DNA from: Acerihabitans arboris
GTDB lineage: Bacteria > Pseudomonadota > Gammaproteobacteria > Enterobacterales > Enterobacteriaceae
Assembly (NCBI RefSeq): GCF_010131535.1
Contig: NZ_WUBS01000001.1
Location: 340,762 to 404,761, forward strand
Length of the DNA stretch: 64,000 nucleotides
Direction of reading: 5' to 3'
The position numbers were made by a program, and so were the translations under genes. The notes under the pieces were generated by a model that was not told the origin of the DNA, searched no databases, and was given only the letters and a program-made list of their open reading frames with translations. This document shows, in pieces, positions 41,053 to 49,874 of this stretch (position 1 is its first letter; every line of letters starts with the position of its first letter).

Positions 41053-41847
41053 TTATTTCACCTGGCTGAGGTCGTCGCCGAAATATTTTTCCGACAGCGC
41101 CTTCAGCCGGCCGTCCTCGCGCATTTTGTCCAGTTCCTGGTTATACAGGCCGAGCAGCCGATCGCCTTCAGGCGTTTTGGCAAACGGGAAACTGACCCCT
41201 TCGTCCGTAAGCGCCGGGCCCACCAGCTTCAGCGGCAGCTGATGCTTGTTGATTTCCGCCAGCAGCACCGGCTTGGAGTTAACATAACCCTGCACCCGGT
41301 TATTGAGCGTATCGCTCATGGCGCCGTCGCGGGTTTCATAGGTGCGTATGGTGATGCTGTTGTCCGGGAACGCCGCGCGCAGGTTGGTAATATGGTTCGA
41401 CCCCAGCACTCCGGCCACCGTTCTGCCCTTCAGGTCGTCCAGCGAGTTGATGTCTTTATTTTGCGCGCTGGTGACGATCTGCGACGAGTAGGTCAGGTAG
41501 GATGTGGAAAAATTGTACTTTTCCTGGCGTTTGGCCGTCACCACGAAATTATTGGCGATACTGTCCAGTTTGCCGGCTTCCAACTGGCCCAGCAGGCCGC
41601 TGAAATCGGCGGTGGTCCAGACCACCTTGTAGCCCAGGTCGTGGGCGATGGTTTCCGCCACTTCCACATCGTAGCCCACCAGTTTATCATTTTCTTTATA
41701 GGAACTGGGGAAACTTTGTCCCGTGGCGCCGAGACGGATCACCTTATCCTGCGCCGCCGAACCCGAATTATCGCACCCGGCCAGCGTGGCGGCGACGCCC
41801 ATAACCAGCGCCAGCGCGGCCCATCGCGTGTTAAAAGCCATTTTCAC
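41053..41847 (-). CDS. Lipoprotein amino-acid binding protein 2 (paralogue of 38169-38972)
   Basis: 264 residues. The lipobox is LAGC, and the body shares many identical blocks with binding protein 1: ADFSGLLGQLE, DLKGRTVAGVLGSNH, NSITIRTYE and QLPLKLVG. It has its own terminator and no permease or ATPase, so it probably feeds the importer encoded just downstream with a different ligand preference. An in-frame ATG two codons later is an equal start choice. Divergent from the dehydrogenase at 42022. Confidence 0.93.
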   Translation of the reverse strand: MKMAFNTRWAALALVMGVAATLAGCDNSGSAAQDKVIRLGATGQSFPSSYKENDKLVGYDVEVAETIAHDLGYKVVWTTADFSGLLGQLEAGKLDSIANNFVVTAKRQEKYNFSTSYLTYSSQIVTSAQNKDINSLDDLKGRTVAGVLGSNHITNLRAAFPDNSITIRTYETRDGAMSDTLNNRVQGYVNSKPVLLAEINKHQLPLKLVGPALTDEGVSFPFAKTPEGDRLLGLYNQELDKMREDGRLKALSEKYFGDDLSQVK

Positions 41848-42021
41848 TTTAATTATCCTGTCTGATGAATGCCCGGGAATATATCATGCCGCGCCGGTCG
41901 CTTTTATATTCACCCGCTATAAGTTATATCTTTTAATGAGGTTACAAATGAGTGAGGAGATTTTACTATTTCCGGCTGACTTATGGTAAAGCGCTCATAA
42001 GAAATCGACGAAGGTAATACC

Positions 42022-43098
42022 GTGCTCGCAATCAAATCGCCTCAAACCTATTACTCCCGCCCGGGCCTGTGCGCCGACGCGGGCGGCCTTATCGCGCCCT
42101 TTGCCGATCGGATCGCCATACTCACCAGCCCGCGCGCCTGGGAGGCGGTGGCGTCGCAGGTCGCCGCCAGCCTTGAAGCCGCCGACATCGCTTATGACGT
42201 GAGTTATCTGCAAGGTGAATGCACCCGGGCCACGGTGGCCGAACATCAGGCGCGGCTGGCCCGGCAGTCTTCTGCATTTGTGCTCGGCATCGGCGGCGGA
42301 CGCGTGCTGGACTGCGCTAAAGCGGTGGCGGACGGCCTGGAGGGCGGCAATGTCGCCACTATGCCCACCATCGCCGCCACCTGCGCGGCCTGGTCCCCGA
42401 TCAGTATTATGTACGACGAACACGGCGGCCATGAAGGCACGTTGGCGCTTAAGCGCATGCCTGCGCTGGTGCTGGTGGACAGCGAAGTGATCGCGCGCAG
42501 CGACGTGCGGTACCTAAAAGCCGGCATCGTCGACGCGCTGGCCAAATGGTACGAATTCCAGCCCTACCTGGTAAAAAACGGCGACAGCCTGGCGCTCAGC
42601 TTTAAAATCCACGCGGCCGCCTTTGCGCGCGAGATCTTTAACGCCTGGGGCGAGCAGGCGTTGGCGGACAACGCCCGCCAACGGGTAACGCCCGCGCTGC
42701 AAAAAGTGATCGACGCCAATATCGCCGGGGCCGGCCTGGCCAACAGCATGCGCGACGACAACCCGTCGCCGGGCGTCGCCCATGCCATTCACAACCGGAT
42801 GACCCATCTGCCGGAACTGCACGGCCGGCTGCACGGAGAAAAAGTCGGGTTCGGCCTGCTGGTGCAGTCCCTGCTGGCGCAGGGCAACGACCGGCCGGAG
42901 GCCGAACTGCTCGCACAGTTGCGCCGCTATGACGCGCCGCTGCATCTTTCGCCCCTGGGCGATCGACTTGCCGAGGCGGCGCGCTATATTGCCGCCAGTT
43001 TTAAGTTTCCGTCCGCCAGCGCGGCGTTGTTGCCCTTTTCGCTTGCGCCCGCGGCCATCGAACGGGCGGTGATGATCGCCGCCGACCAGACGTTCTGA
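42022..43098 (+). CDS. Iron-containing alcohol dehydrogenase family (HcxA/YbdH-like hydroxycarboxylate dehydrogenase)
   Basis: 358 residues. The nucleotide-binding GIGGGRVLDCAKAVA is followed by PTIAATCAAWSPIS, a block shared with E. coli YbdH (HcxA), which reduces short 2-oxo acids. Metal-ligand His residues are in GVAHAIHNRMTHLPELHGRLHGEKV (two His clusters). GTG start with GAAGG upstream. First gene of a plus-strand operon with a flavin monooxygenase and an aminotransferase. It could reduce the 2-oxo acid released by the monooxygenase. Confidence 0.85.
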   Translation: MLAIKSPQTYYSRPGLCADAGGLIAPFADRIAILTSPRAWEAVASQVAASLEAADIAYDVSYLQGECTRATVAEHQARLARQSSAFVLGIGGGRVLDCAKAVADGLEGGNVATMPTIAATCAAWSPISIMYDEHGGHEGTLALKRMPALVLVDSEVIARSDVRYLKAGIVDALAKWYEFQPYLVKNGDSLALSFKIHAAAFAREIFNAWGEQALADNARQRVTPALQKVIDANIAGAGLANSMRDDNPSPGVAHAIHNRMTHLPELHGRLHGEKVGFGLLVQSLLAQGNDRPEAELLAQLRRYDAPLHLSPLGDRLAEAARYIAASFKFPSASAALLPFSLAPAAIERAVMIAADQTF

Positions 43099-43149
43099 CG
43101 GCGATAAGGCGACTGGCGCCGGGCTCAACCTAACCACGCAGGAGTGTGC

Positions 43150-44457
43150 ATGACATCGCATCCAACGAGTCCGCGCCAATTGCGGCTGGGACTGTTTGTC
43201 CAACCGCTGGGCCATCATGTCGGCGGCTGGCGCGCCACCGGCGACCTGGGTTCGCCCACGGATATCGCCTGGCTGACGCGCATCGCGCGCAAGGCCGAAG
43301 ACGCCAAATTCGACCTGTTTTTTGTCGGTGACGCGCTGGCCACCAGCGTACATCGCCTGCCGTCCACCATGGCGCGGCTGGAGCCGCTGACGCTGCTGGC
43401 CGCCCTGGCGGTCTCCACCCGTCATATCGGCCTGGCGGCCACCGCCTCCACCACCTTCAGCGATCCCTTTACGCTGGCCCGCGCGTTTTCATCCCTGGAT
43501 CATATCAGCCAGGGCCGGGTCGCCTGGAACGTGGTGACCTCCTATTCCACCGAGGTGGCGCGCAACTTCAGCCGGGAGGATATGCCCGACCACGCGGCGC
43601 GCTACGCCCGCGCGCGCGAATTCCTCGAGGTGGCGTTTAAGCTGTGGAACGGCTGGCGGGACGGGGCGGTGGTGGCCGATCGGGCCAGCGGCCGCTATTT
43701 CGACGACGACAAGATCCAGCCGATCAACCATCGTGGCGAACACTTTTCGGTGCAGGGACCGCTGAACATTTCCCGCTCGCCACAGGGGCGGCCGGTGATT
43801 ATCGAAGCCGGATCCTCGGCCGACGGCCAGGCGCTGGCGGCGCAGACCGCCGAGGTGGTGTTCACCGCCTCCGCCACGCTGGAGGAAGGACAGGCGTTCT
43901 ACCGCAGCCAGAAACAGGCGGTGGCCGCCGCCGGACGCGATCCGCGCGCCGTGCTGATCCTGCCGGGGGTGATGCCGATCGTCGGCCGTAGCCGCGAGGA
44001 GGCACGGGAAACCTGGCGCCAGCTAAATACGCTGGTGGATATCGATAACGGGCTTGACCAGCTGTCCGCCCGTTTTGGCATGGATCTGCGCGCCTTCCCG
44101 CTGGACGGACCGGTGCCGCCGGTGCCGGGCGGCGAGGGGAACCAGAGCCGCATCAGGCTGTTGACCGATCTGGCGGCGCGCGATGGTTTGACCCTACGCG
44201 AGCTGGCGGCGGTGGCCGCCGGCTCCCGTGGACACCGGGTGGTGGTGGGCAGCGCCGAAGATATCGCCGATGACTTCCAGCAGTGGCTTGAGGCAGGCGC
44301 GGCGGACGGCTTTAACGTGATGCCCGCGATCGTGCCGGAACAGCTGGATCTGTTTATTGAACTGGTGATCCCGGAGCTCCAGCGCCGCGGGTTGTTCCGC
44401 ACCTCATATCCTTTCGCCACGCTGCGCGAGAACCTGGGGCTACCGTCGGCGACCTGA
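43150..44457 (+). CDS. NtaA/SnaA/DszA-family flavin monooxygenase (YxeK-like)
   Basis: 435 residues of the bacterial-luciferase-like, FMNH2-dependent group. Typical blocks are LAALAVSTRHIGLAATASTTF, SLDHISQGRVAWNVVTSY, FLEVAFKLW and GRPVIIEAGSSADGQ. I use the ATG at 43150 with CAGGAG just ahead; a GTG six bases earlier is possible. YxeK of B. subtilis oxidises N-acetyl-S-(2-succino)cysteine. No flavin reductase gene is nearby, so a general reductase must supply FMNH2. Confidence 0.88.
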   Translation: MTSHPTSPRQLRLGLFVQPLGHHVGGWRATGDLGSPTDIAWLTRIARKAEDAKFDLFFVGDALATSVHRLPSTMARLEPLTLLAALAVSTRHIGLAATASTTFSDPFTLARAFSSLDHISQGRVAWNVVTSYSTEVARNFSREDMPDHAARYARAREFLEVAFKLWNGWRDGAVVADRASGRYFDDDKIQPINHRGEHFSVQGPLNISRSPQGRPVIIEAGSSADGQALAAQTAEVVFTASATLEEGQAFYRSQKQAVAAAGRDPRAVLILPGVMPIVGRSREEARETWRQLNTLVDIDNGLDQLSARFGMDLRAFPLDGPVPPVPGGEGNQSRIRLLTDLAARDGLTLRELAAVAAGSRGHRVVVGSAEDIADDFQQWLEAGAADGFNVMPAIVPEQLDLFIELVIPELQRRGLFRTSYPFATLRENLGLPSAT

Positions 44458-44515
44458 GCGTAGCCGCCCGCCCCAGGCCTCCCGCGCCTGAAAAACGTTT
44501 TTTAGAGGAACCGCA

Positions 44516-45721
44516 ATGAGTATTCGACTTTCGCGCCGTGTCCAGCGTGTGACGCTGTCCGCCAACGCCGCCGCCAAGCAACGCACCAATGAATTAAAAA
44601 GCGCCGGGGTGGATATCCTTGACCTGACCACCGGCGAGCCGGATTTCGACACCCCCGAAGCCATCAAGCAGGCGGCCTACCGGGCCATCGCCCAGGGTGA
44701 AACCAAATACACCGCCACCCCTGGGGTGCGCGCGCTGCGGGAAGCCGTGGTGCGCAAGCTGGCGCGGGAAAACCGGCTGACCTATCCCCTGGCGGAAGTG
44801 GTCATCGCCAACGGCGCCAAGCAGATCATATTCAACGCGTTCGCCGCCACCCTGGATGATGGAGATGACGTGCTGGTGCCGACGCCGTACTGGCCTACCT
44901 TCCCCGACAGCGTGCGTTTTAACGGCGGCGAGCCGCGTTTCCTGCCCTGCCCTTTGGAACAGGGCTACAAGCTGCTGCCGGCGCAGCTGGAACAGGCCAT
45001 CGGGCCGCGTACCCGCTGGCTGGTCCTCAACACCCCGGGCAATCCCAGCGGCGCGGTCTATACCCGCCAGGAGCTGGAGGAACTGGCGGCGGTGCTGCGC
45101 CGCCATCCCCAGGTACTGGTGATGCTCGATGAACTGTACGAACATATCCTGTTCGACGGCCGTCGGCATATCGGGCTGCTGAACGTAGCGCCGGATTTGC
45201 GGGATCGCGCGCTGCTGGTGGGCGGCGTGTCGAAAACCTATGCCATGACCGGCTGGCGCATCGGCTACGGCGCCGGTCCGGCCACGTTGACGCAGGCCAT
45301 GGTGGTCACCCAGTCGCAGATCTCCTCGGGCGCCAGCTCGGTGAGCCAGGCGGCGGCCCTGGCGGCGTTTGAGGGCGGCCTGGATTTCCTGCCGCCGCAG
45401 GTGGCCAGCTATCAGCGGCGCCGGGATACGCTGGTGGCACATCTTAGCGCCGTGGACGGACTGGAACTGTTGCCGCCCCAAGGCAGTTTTTTTGTATTCT
45501 GCCGGTGCGCGGGGCTGTTGGGGCAACGGCGGCCGGATGGCCGCCGGCTGGAAAACGAGGCGGATGTGCTTGATTACCTGCTGGAGCGCGGCGTATCGGG
45601 CATCGGCGGCAGCGCTTATGGCTTGTCGCCCTATTTCCGCCTTTCCATCGCCACCGATGATGCCACCGTGGCCGAAGCGGGCCGGCGTATCGCCGCCGCC
45701 TGCGCCGCGTTAATAAAATAA
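44516..45721 (+). CDS. Class I aminotransferase (aspartate aminotransferase type)
   Basis: 401 residues, PLP-dependent fold type I. The Schiff-base Lys is in GGVSKTYAMTGWRIGYG. Substrate and cofactor residues are in NTPGNPSGAVYTR and the C-terminal FRLSIATDD. Third gene of the plus-strand operon, after a 58-base gap with AGAGGA as RBS. It could turn released oxaloacetate into aspartate or trim cysteine-type amino acids; sequence alone does not tell. Confidence 0.9.
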   Translation: MSIRLSRRVQRVTLSANAAAKQRTNELKSAGVDILDLTTGEPDFDTPEAIKQAAYRAIAQGETKYTATPGVRALREAVVRKLARENRLTYPLAEVVIANGAKQIIFNAFAATLDDGDDVLVPTPYWPTFPDSVRFNGGEPRFLPCPLEQGYKLLPAQLEQAIGPRTRWLVLNTPGNPSGAVYTRQELEELAAVLRRHPQVLVMLDELYEHILFDGRRHIGLLNVAPDLRDRALLVGGVSKTYAMTGWRIGYGAGPATLTQAMVVTQSQISSGASSVSQAAALAAFEGGLDFLPPQVASYQRRRDTLVAHLSAVDGLELLPPQGSFFVFCRCAGLLGQRRPDGRRLENEADVLDYLLERGVSGIGGSAYGLSPYFRLSIATDDATVAEAGRRIAAACAALIK

Positions 45722-46150
45722 CCGCTCACCGTGCCGGCGATCCAGGATAGATCCCGCCCGGGCGGTTGCCGCCGTCGGCCCCACGGAGATACCGGGGGGC
45801 CACGGCGACGTTTAATCGACGGCATGAGTATAAATAAAGCGGATATGGCCGGCAGATATCAAATTCATTAAACTCACGCGCCGGAATCCAGTAAAAAAAG
45901 GATATATTGAATATCCTGATTTGTGACCAATCGCTAACTCTTGCATTATTCCCCACGTCCTCCAAATAAAATATTATGCAGTTAGCAGAGATATAATATT
46001 TTGTTTATCAAACTAAAAATTAACCCGCGCCAGGTTATCCGCACTTTTTATCCGCACTTCTGCCCGAAGAACTTTATGCTATTGCACAATGCCACTGCCG
46101 ATACATAACTGTAGATATATTTGGTCCCTACTTTAATAAGAGAGGCCGAT
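45722..46150. other. Gene-free stretch between aminotransferase and MFS genes
   Basis: The first part holds an imperfect GC stem (45770-45807) that may end the aminotransferase transcript. The rest is AT-rich and should hold the MFS promoter. No gene is recognised. Confidence 0.4.
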
Positions 46151-47488
46151 ATGGGTACCCTTGATGAAATACCCTTAGCGCGACGTGAAGACATTATCAG
46201 CCATGCATGCGGTAAATTTTTCAAACGCATTATCCCTATGCTGGTTATTATGCTCATTGTTAACCAGATCGACCGCTCTAATATTGGTTTTATTAAAGCC
46301 GAACTGGCCGCCGATGCCGGCGTGGGCGCCGCGGCGTTCGGCCTCGGCGCCGGGCTGTTTTTTGTCGGCTACGCGCTGTTCGAGGTGCCGAGCAATATTT
46401 TTTTGGGCCGCTATGGCGCCAGGGTCTGGCTGACCCGCATCATGATCACCTGGGGCCTGGTGGTGTTCTGTACCGCCTTTATCACTTCCGCTACCCAGTT
46501 CTACGTTATGCGTTTCCTGCTCGGCGTGGCCGAAGCCGGCTTTTTCCCCGGCATCCTTTACTATTTTCGCCAATGGGTGCCCAACGCCTGGCGCGGGCGG
46601 GCGACGGCCATGATCCTGAGCGCCTCGGCGGCGGCCTTTCTGTTTTCCGGCCCGATCACCGGCGGCATCCTCGGGCTGCATGATGTCCTCGGCATTCCCG
46701 GCTGGAAATGGGTGCTGTTCCTGGAAGGCGGCATGTCCGTCGCCATCGGTTTTGTCGCCTATTTTATCCTGGTCTCGTCGCCCCGGCAGGCTAAATGGCT
46801 GACGCCGCAGGAAAGCGAGCTGCTGCTGGCGCAACTGGCGCGGGAAGACGAGGAGCGCAATAAGACCATTACGCAAACCTCCCGCTTAAAGCTGCTGTTC
46901 GACAGGCAGATGCTGTTCTATTGCACACTGTTTTTCACCATGACCATGACCGGCTATACCCTGGTGTTCTGGCTGCCGCAAATTATCCGGCGCATCCATG
47001 GTTTTAGTGATTTCGGCATCGGCCTGCTAACGGCGATCCCCTGGCTGTGCGCCATCATCGCCATCAACCTGGTGGGAAAAATCAGCGATCGATTCCGCCA
47101 TATGCTGGACAAGGTGCTGGCCCTGGCGATGCTGCTGGCGGCCTTCGGCACCTTCCTGGCGACGCTCGGCAACCCCTGGTTCGGTTTTGTCGCCATGTGC
47201 ATCGCCTGCGTCGGCTCGAAAACCAGCGCCACCTTCTTCTGGCCGATGCCCCAGGGCAACCTGCCGGCCAGCATCGTCGCCCCCGGCATCGCGCTGATCA
47301 ACTCGGTCGGCAACCTGGGCGGCTTTTTTGCCCCCGCCGTGTTCGGCTACCTGGAACAGAAAACCGGCAGCACCACCGGTGGACTCTACGCCCTGACCTG
47401 CGTCTCGGTGGTGGCCGCGGTCTACCTGCTGTGCCGCAACCTGAACGGCATTAAGCCGCCAAACGCCATGGAGAGAAAAAATGTCTGA
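46151..47488 (+). CDS. MFS transporter, anion:cation symporter (tartrate/sugar-acid) type
   Basis: 445 residues with about 12 transmembrane segments, similar to the TtuB/RhmT group that imports tartrate and sugar acids. Typical motifs are IDRSNIGFIKAELAADAG after the first helix, GYALFEVPSNIFLGRYGAR and FLLGVAEAGFFPGILYYF. I use the ATG at 46151 with AGAGAGG upstream. It overlaps the dehydratase gene by eight bases, so the pair is coupled. Confidence 0.9.
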   Translation: MGTLDEIPLARREDIISHACGKFFKRIIPMLVIMLIVNQIDRSNIGFIKAELAADAGVGAAAFGLGAGLFFVGYALFEVPSNIFLGRYGARVWLTRIMITWGLVVFCTAFITSATQFYVMRFLLGVAEAGFFPGILYYFRQWVPNAWRGRATAMILSASAAAFLFSGPITGGILGLHDVLGIPGWKWVLFLEGGMSVAIGFVAYFILVSSPRQAKWLTPQESELLLAQLAREDEERNKTITQTSRLKLLFDRQMLFYCTLFFTMTMTGYTLVFWLPQIIRRIHGFSDFGIGLLTAIPWLCAIIAINLVGKISDRFRHMLDKVLALAMLLAAFGTFLATLGNPWFGFVAMCIACVGSKTSATFFWPMPQGNLPASIVAPGIALINSVGNLGGFFAPAVFGYLEQKTGSTTGGLYALTCVSVVAAVYLLCRNLNGIKPPNAMERKNV

Positions 47489-48824
47489 TACACCCGTTAT
47501 TACGCAAATGAGGGTTATCCCGGTGGCCGGGCATGACAGCATGTTGCTCAATATCGGCGGCGCCCATAACTGTTATTTTACCCGTGTGCTGGTGGTCCTG
47601 ACCGACAGCCTTGGCCATACCGGGGTGGGTGAAAGCCCCGGCAGCACCACCGTGCTCAACTATCTGCAGGCGGCCATCCCACAGGTGGAGGGCCAGGAGC
47701 TTAAACGGCTTAATTCGCTGGTGACCGCCCTGTATACCGCTAAAACCCGTGACGCTTTTTCCGAAGTATCGGATACCATCCACGTTCCACAGGTCAATCC
47801 GGAAAAACACTATAACGCGGTGGCGGCTATCGAGGCCGCGATGCTGGATTTGCTGGGGCAATTCCTGGATCTGCCGGTGGCGGAACTGCTCGGGCCGGGT
47901 AAACAGCGCGACCAGGTACCGGTGCTGGGCTATCTGTTCTATATCGCCGATCGCACTAAAACCGATATGGATTACCTGCCCGGCAGCAGGGGCGGCCACG
48001 ACTGGTATCACCTGCGCCATCAGGCGGCGATGGATATCGACTCGGTGGTGAGGCTGGCCGAAGCGGCGCAGGACCTCTATGGCTTCAAGGACTTTAAATT
48101 AAAGGGCGGCGTGCATCGCGGCGAGTACGAAATAGAGACGGTCAAGGCCCTGGCGCACCGGTTTCCCCAGGCGCGCATTACCGTCGACCCCAACGCCTGC
48201 TGGTCGCTGGAGGAGGCGATTGCCCTGGGCAACCAGATTAAGCATCTGGTGCCCTATATCGAGGATCCGTGCGGCGCGGAACACGGCTTCTCCGGCCGGG
48301 AAACCCTGGCGGAATTCCGCCGGGCGACCAATATCCCGGTGGCCACCAACATGATCGCCAATGACTGGCGCCAGCTGCGCCATGCGCTGGAGATGAACGC
48401 CATCGATATCCCGCTGGCCGACCCGCATTTCTGGACCATGAAAAACGCCGTGGCGGTGGCACAGCTGTGCGACGAATGGGGGCTGACCATGGGCTGCCAT
48501 TCCAACAACCATTTTGATGTTTCGCTGGCGATGATCACCCATCTTGGCGCGGCGGCGCCGGGCGAGCGGGTTACGCCCTTCGATACCCACTGGCTGTGGC
48601 AGGACGGGCAGCGGTTGACCAGGGAGCCCTTTAAAATCGTCGATGGCAACATTAGGCTACCCGATAAACCGGGACTGGGGATTGAGCTGGACATGGAGCA
48701 GGTGGAAAAAAGTCATCAGCTGTATCAACGCATCCCCAACAAGGATCGCAACGACGCCGTCGGCATGCAGTACCTGATCAAGGACTGGCGCTTTAATGGC
48801 AAACGGCCCACCCTGCTGCGCTGA
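47481..48824 (+). CDS. Glucarate dehydratase-like enolase (GudX/GudD type)
   Basis: 447 residues of the enolase superfamily. Catalytic residues of the glucarate-dehydratase group are visible: the Lys pair in KDFKLKGG (about 206-208), Asp236 in VDPN, Glu261 in IEDPCG, Asn290 and His340 in CHSNNHFD. The last block reads HSNNHFD, as in GudX, rather than HSDNHFD of GudD, which may mean weaker or altered activity. Co-transcribed with the MFS importer, so it acts on an imported aldaric or related acid. Confidence 0.88.
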   Translation: MSDTPVITQMRVIPVAGHDSMLLNIGGAHNCYFTRVLVVLTDSLGHTGVGESPGSTTVLNYLQAAIPQVEGQELKRLNSLVTALYTAKTRDAFSEVSDTIHVPQVNPEKHYNAVAAIEAAMLDLLGQFLDLPVAELLGPGKQRDQVPVLGYLFYIADRTKTDMDYLPGSRGGHDWYHLRHQAAMDIDSVVRLAEAAQDLYGFKDFKLKGGVHRGEYEIETVKALAHRFPQARITVDPNACWSLEEAIALGNQIKHLVPYIEDPCGAEHGFSGRETLAEFRRATNIPVATNMIANDWRQLRHALEMNAIDIPLADPHFWTMKNAVAVAQLCDEWGLTMGCHSNNHFDVSLAMITHLGAAAPGERVTPFDTHWLWQDGQRLTREPFKIVDGNIRLPDKPGLGIELDMEQVEKSHQLYQRIPNKDRNDAVGMQYLIKDWRFNGKRPTLLR

Positions 48825-48843
48825 AACCGCTCGTCGGGAAGTT

Positions 48844-48864
48844 GCGCCCCGTGGAGCGGGGCGC
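48844..48864. terminator. Stem-loop between convergent genes
   Basis: A GCGCCCCG/CGGGGCGC stem with a five-base loop lies between the dehydratase stop and the dmlR stop. No U-tract, so it is only a probable bidirectional terminator. Confidence 0.45.
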
Positions 48865-48874
48865 GCAATATAAA

Positions 48875-49789
48875 TTACACTTTCCCCAGGTTTTCCTGCA
48901 AATACTCAACAAAAACCGCAATCCTGCCCGGTATAAATTTGCGGTATTGATATACCGCGTAAACATCGCCATCGGGCAGGGAATAATCCTTTAGCACCTG
49001 GACCAGCTCGCCGCTGTGAATATATTTTTTAGCATCCCACCACGAACGCATAATTAAACCGTGCCCGTCCAGGGCCGCGCGCATGGCGACCTCGCCGTCA
49101 TTGGTTGAAAACCGTCCCTTCACTTTTTGGTTAATGAGCTGACTCTGTTTAGTAAAACGCCATATGCCATAATCACTTTCATACTGACGTAAAATAATGC
49201 AATTATGATTGACCAGATCCTGTATATCCGACGGCGCCCTGAAATTGTCGATATAGGCCGGCGAGCAGCATATTACCCGGGGATTGGCGAGTATTTTCCG
49301 GGCGATTAAACGCGAGTCGGGCACGGCGCCCATGCGAATATCCACATCAATATTGGCATCCAGAAAGTTCGAAGACTGATTAGTCAACTGGAGAGAAATA
49401 TCCAGTTCCTGATGTAACGTGGCGAAGGCTGAAACCAGGGGGGCGACATGGCGCCGCCCGAAACCGAAGGGAGCATTTACCTGCAGGCTCCCCTTTAATC
49501 TGCCGGTGTTCAGGCACACCGCGCTTTCCAGGTCGGCCAACTGGTTCAAAATGGGCCGGGCGCCCTCGAAGTAGACCCTGCCCTCCGATGTCAGCTCCAG
49601 CCGCCGGGTGGTACGGCTTATCAGCTGCACGCCCAGGCGTAATTCAAGCTGAGCGAGCCGCTTGCTCACCGCCGGCAGCGACAGCCCCAGCTCCTTGGCC
49701 GTCGCCGTCAGGCTGCCCGACGAGGCGACCCGCAGGAAAAAAAGCAGGTCTTCGGTGGTGGAGTTGAATTCTTTACTTTTTTTCAACAT
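48875..49789 (-). CDS. dmlR: LysR-family regulator (DmlR-like)
   Basis: 304 residues. The N-terminal helix-turn-helix is LTATAKELGLSLPAVSKRLAQLE, and the ligand domain follows. It is divergent from dmlA with an 85-base gap, as E. coli dmlR is from dmlA, where it activates D-malate use. An AT-rich spacer suits a LysR box; I did not pick a specific site. Confidence 0.85.
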   Translation of the reverse strand: MLKKSKEFNSTTEDLLFFLRVASSGSLTATAKELGLSLPAVSKRLAQLELRLGVQLISRTTRRLELTSEGRVYFEGARPILNQLADLESAVCLNTGRLKGSLQVNAPFGFGRRHVAPLVSAFATLHQELDISLQLTNQSSNFLDANIDVDIRMGAVPDSRLIARKILANPRVICCSPAYIDNFRAPSDIQDLVNHNCIILRQYESDYGIWRFTKQSQLINQKVKGRFSTNDGEVAMRAALDGHGLIMRSWWDAKKYIHSGELVQVLKDYSLPDGDVYAVYQYRKFIPGRIAVFVEYLQENLGKV

Positions 49790-49874
49790 TGGGTTAATTG
49801 CCAGACTAATTATTTCTTACTAACGTTCTACTATAATCACACTGAATCTTCAACCCCTTCATAAAGGTGATTAG

